From: Chrysochromulina parva
Taxonomy: Eukaryota; Haptophyta; Prymnesiales; Chrysochromulinaceae
DNA length: 15,397 nucleotides
Direction of reading: 5' to 3'
NCBI GenBank assembly: GCA_002887195.1
Contig: PJAB01001324.1
Coordinates: 1 to 15,397, forward strand
This document shows, piece after piece, positions 1 to 7,700 of this stretch; positions within the stretch are counted from its first letter, which is position 1, and the number at the start of each line of letters is the position of its first letter. The translations under genes were made by a program, and so were the position numbers. The notes under the pieces are model-generated. The model did no database searches. It was given only the letters and a program-made list of their open reading frames with translations, and was not told the origin of the DNA.

Positions 1-215
1 TTTTTTCTTGTTCGGTAATAATTCAACTTCCCCGCATTGTGTCTAAAGTAAGAGCTCCTCACGACCGAAACGAGAAACGACAAACGGGGGTGGGGAAGCC
101 GGCGGTAGCACTCTAAACATTTTGAGATTGAGGGATCGTCAGGCACTTGGACTGAATGGGCAAGCGATGACTCCGCGGAAGCGCGGATAGGCCCTCGGAG
201 CGGTGGTTTCGTCTC
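1..215. other. 5' flank of the first gene
   Basis: This stretch precedes the coiled-coil gene at 216. The first 60 bases are AT-richer than the rest and begin with a T run. A TGA at 168-170 lies in frame with the ATG at 216 and closes the frame upstream, which supports 216 as the first possible start unless an upstream exon exists. I see no clear TATA box and no gene here. Confidence 0.5.
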
Positions 216-2090
216 ATGAAGCACAGCATGCGAACCAACACTTTGACGGTAGACGCTCCCGCGCACCGCTCCGCGCCCCTGCTGGCCCCCACGGTGGCTA
301 CGGCTTCACTGCCGATTGCATCCTTTACCGCTGGCTCGCTCAAGTACCCGCGTGGCATTGTCATCCCGGAGGCCTTTGCCGAGTTGGCGCGCACGACGTC
401 CTCAGTCAGCCTCCAGCCGTACGGAAAGCGGCGGCCACCTTCGCAGCCGACCCGTCCTGCACCTAGCAGGAGCCAAGCTGCGTCTGCCCCGGCATTCGCC
501 GTGGTGGTTGCTTCGGGTGGGGCGCTCGAGCGGGAAGCGAGCAATAGCAAGCTGTGGGTGACAGCGCCACCGGCCAAGCAGAGCACTGAAGTACTTGAGC
601 TTCGAAAGCGCAACGCAGCGCTTGAGGCGGAGCTTTCTTCATTGGCCTCGTCGCTTTCTGGGCGCGCGATGGCCGCGGTGGTCACAGACCGCGTCGAGCA
701 CATCTGCGAGAAGAATCAGCAGCTCCGCGCGCACGTCGCCAAACTCGAGCAGCATATCGCAGAGTTGCAGGCCGAGCTCGAGAAGAAGAAGCTCATCGAG
801 ACGATCACGCAGCGCCAGCTGCTTCACGAGCGGACGAGAGACGCAAACGATGGCATGTGCGGAAGCTCATTGCGCCCCGAGGCGAGTCGTCACATCTTTG
901 GCGACGGTGCGCCCAACACGGCTGGGATGGAGCTCCTGCAGGCGGCGCTTGAAGAGGCGCGCGCGGAGAACACCCGTCTCGCGTCTGAGATCAAGAGGCT
1001 GGCATTGGAATTCGGGCGCGTCACGCAAGCACACACGCGCGCCGAAGCACAGCTCCAGCAGCTCCGAAGGGAAGACGAAAAGCGCCTGCTCATCGAGGAG
1101 AACCAGCGGCTTGCCGCGGAGAACCAGCGGCTTTTGACATCGCATCAAAAGGCCGAGGCGACGCTCGCGATACTTCAGACGAACAGCGAAAAGATCAAGG
1201 AGAGGTGGGAAGGACGCCATGCCAATGCGCTTCGGCGCGTCAAGGAAGAGACGGAGCACAAGGTTGGTAGCAAGGTCGCGAAGCTCCGAAAGACAATTTC
1301 GGCCATGGAAATGGCCATGAAGGAGCAGGCGCGGCGCGTGGAGACGGCCGCGCGCGTCACTGGGCGGGAGAAAGAGGAGGCCGAAGTGAAGGCCATGTCC
1401 AAAGCCTACGACAACACGCTCTTGGACCGGACTTTTGCCGTCAAGCTCAATGGCGAAGCCGCCAAGGAGGCCGTGTTAGCGCATGTGCACGCGAAGCGGG
1501 TGGCGTACCGTGGCGCGGCGGGCTACCTTACGCTTACGCTTAGCTGGGCGAGCACTTTCGACCTCAACCTGTGCTTCCGCTTCCCCGACTACCAAGTGAT
1601 TTGGACGCGCAACACCAAAGCGCACGGCGGGCGCCTTGATGTTGCCTCGCAAGACTCAACGAAGCCGCTGCAAAATATCTTCTTCACCGACCGACCGGCC
1701 GACGGCAATTACAAGGTCAAGATCGCATCGTACAGCGAGCCGAAGAAGACAGACTGTGCGAGTCCCGTGCCCTTTGACGTCGTGATCCAAGTTGGTGGGG
1801 CCGTGTACGTGTTGCACTCGCCGGATTGGGCGCCGAAGCGTGTGAGCTCTTCACCCATTACGGGCTCCTCCTCGATGGACGTGTGCGAGCTCACGCTGCA
1901 TGCAGGCACGCACTGGTTGACGCTCGACCCGGCGTTCGAGCAGGTGGGCGAAGTGAAGGGCAGCGCGGGTCTTTTGGAGCCGGTACGTGGCCACTTTGTG
2001 TCCAAGCCCCCTGGCGAACTAGAGTGGTCAACTGACCACCTGATGTTCGCTGGCTCCATGCCACGGCCGTGCTTATTTGACGACAGTTAA
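216..2090 (+). CDS. Coiled-coil protein with C-terminal DUF2135/YfaP-like domain
   Basis: This is a 624-residue protein starting at the first ATG after an in-frame TGA at 168-170. Residues 1-120 are Ala/Pro/Ser-rich and look disordered. Residues about 122-410 are heptad-rich coiled coil (ELRKRNAALEAEL, then two copies of ENQRL one unit apart), broken by a Gly/Ser/Pro linker near 210-235. Residues about 436-530 form a beta-rich domain: a LTLSW strand, a DLNL motif, the turn GGRLDV, NIFF, a G-Y-KVKI strand and a FDVVIQVGG strand. That order matches the bacterial DUF2135 domain (YfaP type: W-DLDL-hV-P-G, GGxLDxD, GxYxVxV). The second Asp of the usual DLDL is Asn here. There is no signal peptide or membrane segment. 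The coiled coil suggests oligomerisation or a scaffold, while the function of the C-terminal domain is unknown. That the gene is real is near certain; the domain match comes from motif recall and is moderately sure. Confidence 0.85.
   Translation: MKHSMRTNTLTVDAPAHRSAPLLAPTVATASLPIASFTAGSLKYPRGIVIPEAFAELARTTSSVSLQPYGKRRPPSQPTRPAPSRSQAASAPAFAVVVASGGALEREASNSKLWVTAPPAKQSTEVLELRKRNAALEAELSSLASSLSGRAMAAVVTDRVEHICEKNQQLRAHVAKLEQHIAELQAELEKKKLIETITQRQLLHERTRDANDGMCGSSLRPEASRHIFGDGAPNTAGMELLQAALEEARAENTRLASEIKRLALEFGRVTQAHTRAEAQLQQLRREDEKRLLIEENQRLAAENQRLLTSHQKAEATLAILQTNSEKIKERWEGRHANALRRVKEETEHKVGSKVAKLRKTISAMEMAMKEQARRVETAARVTGREKEEAEVKAMSKAYDNTLLDRTFAVKLNGEAAKEAVLAHVHAKRVAYRGAAGYLTLTLSWASTFDLNLCFRFPDYQVIWTRNTKAHGGRLDVASQDSTKPLQNIFFTDRPADGNYKVKIASYSEPKKTDCASPVPFDVVIQVGGAVYVLHSPDWAPKRVSSSPITGSSSMDVCELTLHAGTHWLTLDPAFEQVGEVKGSAGLLEPVRGHFVSKPPGELEWSTDHLMFAGSMPRPCLFDDS
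1097..1133 (+). repeat. Short tandem duplication in the coiled coil
   Basis: A 16-nt block, GGAGAACCAGCGGCTT, occurs at 1097-1112 and again at 1118-1133, a 21-nt (one heptad) period. It encodes two successive E-N-Q-R-L units and preserves the coiled-coil register, so it looks like an in-frame heptad duplication. Confidence 0.8.
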
Positions 2091-2401
2091 GCCTTTGGAC
2101 TCTTCAGCCATGGGCATGTAGATGTAAGGGCAACGTCGTCCGCATCGTCAGCACCGCGCCGATCGAATTCCCATGATGACTTCCGGGCGTTGTCCCGCAC
2201 TCGAACAACACGGACATTTCCGCGGGCGACGTCGTCATCGGTAATGTGCAGGCGGCGCGACGATCACCAGCAAAGCGATCGGATTGTGTCGCACACACGA
2301 CATTTGAGCGTGGGCCGTGGCGAGAGGCCGGGGAGTGTCCCGCCTTCTGTTGGCGACTTGCCGGGAAGCAACCGCGTGCCTGTCACTTGTCGCGTAGCAA
2401 G

Positions 2402-2413
2402 GTTCTATAGAAC
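2402..2413. promoter_or_regulatory. 12-bp palindrome GTTCTATAGAAC
   Basis: This is a perfect 12-bp palindrome with a CTATAG core, 131 bp upstream of the ATG at 2545. It could bind a dimeric factor or overlap a core promoter element. No function is shown. Confidence 0.25.
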
Positions 2414-2474
2414 TGCGCTTTCCTGTGAAGGATGGGAGGCGCTCGCTTTTTGCTCCTCCTGTCCGTCTAGACGT

Positions 2475-2507
2475 AGCGGTACTGTACCGGTACTGTACAG
2501 TACCGCT
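2475..2507. promoter_or_regulatory. Inverted repeat in the BAR-like gene leader
   Basis: AGCGGTACTGTA at 2475-2486 is exactly complementary to TACAGTACCGCT at 2496-2507, with a 9-nt spacer. A nested GGTACTGTACC lies inside. It ends 37 bp before the ATG at 2545. It could be a dimeric binding site at the promoter, or an RNA hairpin if it lies in the 5' leader. The structure is plainly visible; the role is inferred. Confidence 0.45.
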
Positions 2508-2544
2508 ATCCGTCTCATCTTCCGTCTCCCACCTGCCCGCCTCC

Positions 2545-4431
2545 ATGAAGGCCTTCTCCGCGGCCTTCTCTGCTGCGGCGTCTGCGGCGTCAGCGGCTGT
2601 GTTCAGCGATCCGGACAAGGTGCACGATCAGAAGCTGGCGGGCGTGCACATCGACCCGGCAGTCACAGAGATGAAGATCAGACTGCGCCGGCTACGCACA
2701 ATAACTGAGAGCACTGCCAACTTTTACGTAGAGTACTTGAAGAAGAGGAAGCAGGAGGTTGAGATTGCGCTTCTGCTGCCGGAGCTTGCCGAGTGGTCGA
2801 ATAATGAGCTTTTCTGCGGCTCGAACGGGAGCAGCAAGCAGCTGCACCTCGACGCCTCTCGGCTGGCGGCCATCGAGGAGCTCATGTTGGCAGAGCGTAA
2901 GGCGATCAGCTCGGAGGTGGTGACGAGCCTGCGTGACGGCGTGCGCACGGTGTCCGAGAGCCTCGAGGGACTCTACGCTTTCGAGTTGTGCATGGTTACT
3001 GCGAGCCAGGCACTCGAGGCGGGGACCAAGGCGCTCGAGCGCTGCAAGAGGTCGTCGGAGGCGGCGGCGGCCGAAGAGCGCAAGGCGAGCGCCCTCAAGG
3101 ACATATCGAAGCGGGGTCCCGCGGAGGCGGCCGCCAAAAAGGCGCTCGAACAGGCTGAAGCAGACATCGCCGAGACCCGAGCGGGAGTCGAGCGCGTCGA
3201 GGCCGAGCGCGAGCGCCTGATTCGCGAGGATCTGCCCACGGCACTCGAGACGGCGGCGAAGGTGCGGCGCGCGGCTGAGACGGGTCCGATCGGCGGCGCC
3301 GTCGCGGCGCTCGCGCGAGCGTACGGCGAGTTTGCGCGCGGTTCGAGCGCGGTGCTGCAAGGCGGCGACAATGCTGCGTACAACCCAACGGTCTTGCGCA
3401 CGGCACCAAAAGAGACGGCGGCGCGTTTCGCGGCGTACATCGTGCAGTGGACGCTTGCCAAGCGCCGGTGCAAGTCGTCAGCGGCGCTGCTCGAGGAGTT
3501 CGTAAAGTCACGCCTCGAGACGCTCCTTGCGCCCGCCAAGGAGGCAGCTACGCTCGAGGCGCTTGCAGCCGAGGTCGACGACAAGGCCGTCAAGGCGCGC
3601 ATCGAGGCGGTACGACTGCCAGAGGGCGAGCTGGGGGAGGCGTGCGGCGCGTGCCGCACGGCGGTCGAGACGTTAGTCGATTCGCTCGGCGCGTGCCGCA
3701 CGCTCTTCAAGGCCCGGGCGGCGGCAGCCGAGGAGTACGAGAAACGCGAGAAGGATTTGAAGGCGCTGCAGGCCAAGCGCGACGCGGTCAACCATGAGGT
3801 TGATAAGCTCGAGGCGCAATCCGGGGGCCATCCGGGTGGGAGTGGCGTAGAGATGAAGATCTCGAAGAAGCGCATCGACCTGCAGGCGCTGACGGAGGAG
3901 TGCGAGCGGCGCGCGGCTGCTCTCGAGACCGCCGCGGCAGAGCTCGAGGGGTTCGCAGCCGAGCTCGCCAGCGACCAGGGAGAGCGATCGGTCGTTGCAC
4001 TCGTCGGCCAACCGCTGAGCGCCTTCCTCGCCCAGTACGGCGCCTTCTGCGCGACGAGGGGCCGCGGCTCGGCAATGGCGGGCGCACATGACGACGACCA
4101 CGAGGACGTCTTCGTCGATGGCCCTGAGACAGTCCACACGGTTGTCGCGCCGCCGCCGCCGCCGCCGCCGGCACCGGAGCCGGACTCACTGATCGCCTTC
4201 AGCAATCGAGAGGAGCCTCTGGAGAATCCCTTCGGCGTGCCGGCACCGGAGCCGGAGTCCTTGATCGCCTTCAGCCCTCCTGCCAGGTCGAAGCCGCTCG
4301 ACCCGTTCGCCGCGCAGCCAAATCCATTCGCCGCGCAGCCAAATCCATTCGCCGCGCAGCCAGATCCGTTTGCCGCACCGCCGGCCGCCGCGCCGCCGGC
4401 CGCCGCGCCCCCTCTCTTTGAATTTCTGTGA
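2545..4431 (+). CDS. BAR-like helical protein with endocytic-motif tail
   Basis: This is a 628-residue protein starting at ATG 2545, the first ATG of the open frame; the longer frame uses only a GTG. Residues 1-25 are Ala/Ser/Phe-rich and could form an amphipathic helix. Residues about 30-240 are charged alpha-helix broken by short turns, and residues about 290-480 form a second helical block. This is like a BAR-type membrane-curving dimer, though I cannot fix the subfamily. The tail (about 515-628) is acidic then proline-rich. It carries two PAPEP(D/E)SLIAFS repeats resembling clathrin boxes, one ENPFG, and four units DPF, NPF, NPF, DPF. NPF is the ligand of EH domains and DPF binds AP-2 alpha-ear, so an endocytic adaptor or clathrin-coat accessory role is inferred. 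It has no signal peptide or membrane segment. Plain coiled-coil protein is the alternative for the N-terminal half. Confidence 0.82.
   Translation: MKAFSAAFSAAASAASAAVFSDPDKVHDQKLAGVHIDPAVTEMKIRLRRLRTITESTANFYVEYLKKRKQEVEIALLLPELAEWSNNELFCGSNGSSKQLHLDASRLAAIEELMLAERKAISSEVVTSLRDGVRTVSESLEGLYAFELCMVTASQALEAGTKALERCKRSSEAAAAEERKASALKDISKRGPAEAAAKKALEQAEADIAETRAGVERVEAERERLIREDLPTALETAAKVRRAAETGPIGGAVAALARAYGEFARGSSAVLQGGDNAAYNPTVLRTAPKETAARFAAYIVQWTLAKRRCKSSAALLEEFVKSRLETLLAPAKEAATLEALAAEVDDKAVKARIEAVRLPEGELGEACGACRTAVETLVDSLGACRTLFKARAAAAEEYEKREKDLKALQAKRDAVNHEVDKLEAQSGGHPGGSGVEMKISKKRIDLQALTEECERRAAALETAAAELEGFAAELASDQGERSVVALVGQPLSAFLAQYGAFCATRGRGSAMAGAHDDDHEDVFVDGPETVHTVVAPPPPPPPAPEPDSLIAFSNREEPLENPFGVPAPEPESLIAFSPPARSKPLDPFAAQPNPFAAQPNPFAAQPDPFAAPPAAAPPAAAPPLFEFL
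4168..4275 (+). repeat. Two 36-nt repeats encoding the SLIAFS motif
   Basis: Copies at 4168-4203 and 4240-4275 differ at three bases and encode PAPEPDSLIAFS and PAPEPESLIAFS. A run of CCG codons (polyproline) precedes the first copy. The conserved peptide resembles a clathrin-box-like ligand, so the duplication would raise binding valency. Confidence 0.8.
4300..4383 (+). repeat. Four 21-nt tandem repeats encoding DPF/NPF units
   Basis: Four in-frame 7-residue units lie at 4300-4320, 4321-4341, 4342-4362 and 4363-4383. They encode DPFAAQP, NPFAAQP, NPFAAQP and DPFAAPP. The two middle copies are identical at DNA level, which indicates recent expansion. A shorter GCCGCCGCGCCGCCG duplication follows immediately. 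Confidence 0.9.
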
Positions 4432-5063
4432 CGTGGGTCGGAGTGGCATTTTGTGCTGAGGACCTGCTCTCTCTTTGGCGTCGTGATGGTCCACAGCTCG
4501 CGTGACTGCGGGTGGCTTACATGATGCCCTCAGGTGGAGGCTTACTGCATTCTGTACCGGCGTGGAATACACAAGAGGACAGCGGACCCTCTGCTAAGCA
4601 CTCAGGGAGTCAGGGTGGGCGTGTGCCATCGACACGTACGTGCGCGCGCGGCGGTCCCGGTCGCCGGTGGTGTTGGTCATGTGACGCGGGGGGGGATCGG
4701 TGAGGCATGGTCTGAGGCCAGGGTGGGTCGAGGCCTGTGGGATTTACATGTAGAGAGGTTGTGGCCCAACCCGGTGAAGGAAGGAAAGCGGACACAGCGC
4801 GTGTCTCCGGTGTGACAAAGCAGAGTGAGCTGTGACTTCCGAACACAGCCACGCCGAAGGGTCACATGATCCAAGCCGCCCAGCCGCCGACGCCCAAACC
4901 ATTCTCAACTCCGCTAGCGCGCATGCTCCGTGTCTCATATGGGGTCGTGTAAGGTGTGTGTATTTGAAAGACTCTTCTTTTAATATGAACGCCGGTCCGG
5001 TGACAAACATTGGCTGTGATTTGTCGCGTCGCGGGCCCGACCTCTCCGTCGCAAAATCATCCA
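4432..5063. other. Intergenic region upstream of rhamnonate dehydratase
   Basis: This 632-bp region holds the 3' flank of the BAR-like gene and the promoter of the next gene. It contains a perfect palindrome CACGTACGTG (4633-4642). It also contains TCATGTGAC (4677-4685) and its reverse complement GTCACATGA (4861-4869). The last 100 bases include an AT-rich patch (TCTTCTTTTAATATGAA) that could hold the core promoter. Small open frames are present but show no recognisable protein. Confidence 0.45.
4677..4869. promoter_or_regulatory. Pair of inverted E-box/M-box-like sites
   Basis: TCATGTGAC at 4677-4685 and GTCACATGA at 4861-4869 are the same 9-mer on opposite strands, 379 bp and 195 bp upstream of the ATG at 5064. 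The core matches the bHLH-zipper M-box TCATGTGA known from animals. Use of such sites in this organism is unproven, and two 9-mers can co-occur by chance. Confidence 0.2.
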
Positions 5064-6469
5064 ATGGCCACGAAGCACTTCCCTCGCATCGCGGAGGTGC
5101 GCGCCTACTCGAAGGGAGGAGCGGCCGAGAAGGTGGAGTCGGGCAAGCAGGGCAGTGACTGCCACGACGTGCCCTCCGAGCACTGGATCAATGGCAACGG
5201 AACGATGTGGCCACCGATTGCCAACCCAATGTCTTGCTGGCCCCAATATCAGAACAAGGCGCGCACAGGGTGGGGAATCAACGCGCTCGGTTCGTGCATC
5301 GTCGAAGTCATCGCTGAAGACGGTACCAGCGGCATCGGTGTCACGACCGCGGGCGAGCCCGGCTGCTACATCGTCGAAAACCACCTGTCGCGCTTCGTCG
5401 AGGGCGAGGATCCGCGGAACGTGGAGCAGATCTGGGACAAGATGTGGCGTTCAACGATTAACTACGGGCGCAAGGGTCTGCCCCTGCAGGCCATCTCCGC
5501 CGTCGACCTCGCGATCTGGGACCTGCTGGGCAAGCTGCGCAACGAACCCGTGTGGGCGCTGCTCGGTGGCATGACCAAGGAGCGCTGCCCCGTCTACTGC
5601 ACGACCGCGCGGCCCGATTTGGTCAAGAAAATGGGCTTCGCAGGCGCCAAGATCCCGTGCCCGTACGGCCCCGCGGACGGTGACGAGGGCTTCCGCAAGA
5701 ACGTGGAATTCTTCGCAAAGTGTATGACGGCCTGCGGCTCGAAAGCCTCCTCATTCTGCGGTTCGCCTCTCTCCATCTCCCACTGTCTCTCTCACACACA
5801 ACACACGCTCTCGCAGGGCGCAAGGAGGTGGGCCCCGACTTCCCACTGATGCTCGATTGCTACATGGCGATGAATGTGCCCTACACGATCAAGCTCGCGA
5901 AGGCGCTTGCGCCGCTTGGCCTCAAGTGGATTGAGGAATTCCTTCCACCAGATGACTACGACGGCTACAAAGAGGTGCGCGAGGCGCTGAAGGGTACGGG
6001 CGTGCTCACCACCACGGGCGAGCACGAGTACACGCGCTACGGCTTCCGCAAGCTAATCCAGGACCGCGCCGTCGACGTACTTCAGCCCGACATCACGTGG
6101 TTGGGTGGTCTCACTGAGGCGCGTCGCGTCGTCGCCATGGCCGCCGCCTACGACATACCGGTCGTGCCACACGGCTCCTCCGTCTATTCGTACCACCTTC
6201 AGTACGCCTTTACAAACTGCCCGCTCGCCGAGTTCATCACGCTCTCGCCCAACGCGGACGCCATCCTGCCCTACTTTGGCGGTCTTTTCCCGGACGAGCC
6301 GCTCCCAAAGGATGGTTTCATCGACCTACCCGACCGCCCTGGCTTTGGCGTCACTTTGTGCCGCGACGGACTGCGTCGGCCCTACCCTCGCACACCGGCG
6401 CAGTCGGCCGCGCAGGCCAAGTTCAACAAAGAGAAACCCCAGCCTACGGTGCCGAGGGTTCGGCTGTGA
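5064..6469 (+). CDS. L-rhamnonate dehydratase (enolase superfamily), two exons
   Basis: The coding sequence is join(5064..5721, 5817..6469), 436 residues, against about 400 for bacterial RhmD. Start ATG 5064 gives ATKHFPRIAEVRAY, which aligns with the RhmD N-terminus; the longer frame begins only at a TTG. RhmD dehydrates L-rhamnonate to 2-keto-3-deoxy-L-rhamnonate in the non-phosphorylating rhamnose pathway. The Mg2+ ligands are visible: Asp233 (MLDC), Glu259 (KWIEE) and Glu288 (TGEH). The His338/Asp311 dyad (VPHGSS, QPD) and Glu358 (AEF) are also present. Spacing between these residues equals the bacterial enzyme except for one extra residue between Glu259 and Glu288 and one more between Glu288 and Asp311. 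An insertion after HWI and a basic Pro-rich tail of about 30 residues explain the extra length. No targeting peptide is obvious, so it is probably cytosolic. A related sugar-acid dehydratase is possible, but the RhmD similarity runs end to end. Confidence 0.93.
5722..5816 (+). other. Phase-1 GT-AG intron in rhamnonate dehydratase
   Basis: The donor is T|GTATGACGG and the acceptor CTCTCGCAG|GG, 95 nt in all. Its 3' half is pyrimidine-rich (CTCTCTCCATCTCCCACTGTC). Removing it shifts from the exon-1 frame to the exon-2 frame and creates a Trp codon from T plus GG. The product then aligns to bacterial RhmD across the junction (FFAKWRKEVGPDF) with no gap. The other GT, two bases upstream, does not restore the frame. 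Confidence 0.93.
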
Positions 6470-6499
6470 AAGACCGGTCGACTCTCGGCTGTGAAAGAC
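6460..6499 (+). repeat. 15-nt direct repeat spanning the dehydratase stop codon
   Basis: TCGGCTGTGAAAGAC occurs at 6460-6474, including the TGA at 6467-6469, and again at 6485-6499. It looks like a short duplication of the stop region. Confidence 0.6.
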
Positions 6500-6901
6500 T
6501 CTCGGCAAAGACCAAAGTTGCTCTCGGCGCACGATTCAACCACCTGATGCGGCTCTCGCGCACCCTGACGCGTGACGGGCAGCGGCAGGGGCACGGCGTG
6601 AACCTAAGTCCATCACCGCTTTCGCGCAGATCATATAGACCTCCGCGTTCAGTGACGCACGGACCGGTCGAGTAACGGTCGAGCCTCAAACTCTCAAACT
6701 GTGCGCCGCCGGGCCGGTTCCGCTCCCGCGCCCGGTTCGTCTAGCGCCGGTGTCATGGCAACGGCGCACGGTCGCGCGCCGGCGGGGGCGCGGTGCGGCG
6801 TGTTGCGTTTCGGCATTCGGGCTCGCCGCGCTTTCGTCGGGCGTGTTGCCTGCCTCGCGTTGCGGCAGCTCCAGCCGACGTCGTGGCGTTGCACGAGCAT
6901 C

Positions 6902-6947
6902 GTTGCGAACGGAACACCAACGAACACTCAACGGTCACGTTCGCAAC
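6902..6947. repeat. 10-bp inverted repeat, 26-nt loop
   Basis: GTTGCGAACG and CGTTCGCAAC are exact complements flanking 26 nt. It could form a hairpin in RNA or DNA, perhaps in the 3' untranslated region of the dehydratase. No family match is known to me. Confidence 0.35.
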
Positions 6948-7231
6948 CGCACCGGCGCCACGAAAATCTAGATGCGTTCGCGCGACCCGGCGTGCGGGCG
7001 TGCGGCGACCCGCCGCGGCGCGGTCTCGCGCGTGGTTGTCAATCATTATACATCCGTGCCGGGCGCGGCCCCACGGCGTCGTTCGCGTCGGAAAATAGCT
7101 AATAGGAATAAGCGATACATCGACGCTCGGCTTTCGCGCACGGCGCGCACGGGCTACGGCTAGGCCGAAATTAAGGCCGAAAGCGGAACAAGGCCGCCAC
7201 GCCAAAACGCTCGCGCCTTACCCTTTGTGTT

Positions 7232-7251
7232 CCATCCGATGCGCCGGATGG
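7232..7251. repeat. Hairpin CCATCCG-N6-CGGATGG
   Basis: Seven-bp arms enclose a 6-nt loop between two convergent genes. It is a plausible 3'-end RNA hairpin, but there is no evidence of function. Confidence 0.3.
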
Positions 7252-7700
7252 TGCGGTGAACCGGTGATACCGCGAGTACTAACTTAGTAACGAGCATCGC
7301 ATGTAACAGAGGAAGGTCCATCGGCACGTCAGGCCCACGTCGCTTTCAGACACATATTCGGATTATTTTCACCTCCCCTCTACATCACGATTTGAGATTA
7401 CAGTTGACACTCGTGCGTGACACGATCACAGTCGGAATGTCGGATGTCGGCAGTCAATTGATGGGCGGCCGGTCGGTTCGGGCTTTCGCCCGTTTGGGCT
7501 TTCGTGGCCATGGCTTTGGCGTTTTCCGTTTCGTTTCATCGTTTGGCAAACTCAGTTTCTGGCTCCGCATCATGTGGCTGCATCTTCGCTTTTGGACTTA
7601 TATGTCGATGCATTACCGTGGTTGACCCTCTATCCGCCACACCTATCGCGGACCATTATGTATCGCGAAGGTTCGTCCTAGATCTCCGATCTCGCGGCGC

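Larger units (their letters stand above)
2091..2544. other. Intergenic region between the first two genes
   Basis: This region holds the 3' flank of the coiled-coil gene and the 5' flank of the BAR-like gene. The frame of the second gene stays open upstream to 2425, but only from a GTG, so I do not extend the gene. The last 80 bases are pyrimidine-rich (CTCATCTTCCGTCTCCCACC), like a short 5' leader. It contains a 12-bp palindrome and a larger inverted repeat, listed separately. No other gene is supported. Confidence 0.5.
6470..7700. other. Convergent intergenic region, no gene recognised
   Basis: About 1.2 kb separates the dehydratase stop from the FKBP stop on the opposite strand. Open frames here (for instance around 6701-7102 on + and 6753-7205 on -) are Arg/Ala-rich in all readings and match nothing I know. 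I treat them as GC artefacts. Inverted repeats are present: GTTGCGAACG (6902-6911) with CGTTCGCAAC (6938-6947), and CCATCCG (7232-7238) with CGGATGG (7245-7251). Base composition falls toward 7260-7700. Both 3' untranslated regions should lie here. Confidence 0.45.

Noticed and set aside
2973..4205. 410-codon minus-strand open frame over the BAR-like gene
   Set aside because: It is the antisense of GC-rich helical coding sequence. The Ser/Ala/Arg composition mirrors GAG/GCG codons, and no motif is present.
5010..5063. N-terminal extension of the dehydratase from 5010
   Set aside because: The extended frame begins at a TTG. The ATG at 5064 matches the family start and is the first ATG of the frame.
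5720..5816. Alternative intron donor two bases upstream (GTGTAT at 5720)
   Set aside because: It leaves two bases of the codon, and no AG at the 3' end restores the frame. The donor at 5722 gives a gap-free alignment with the bacterial enzyme.
6701..7102. 134-codon plus-strand open frame between convergent genes
   Set aside because: It is Arg/Ala-rich in this and the overlapping frames on both strands, which is typical of non-coding GC-rich DNA. No motif supports it.
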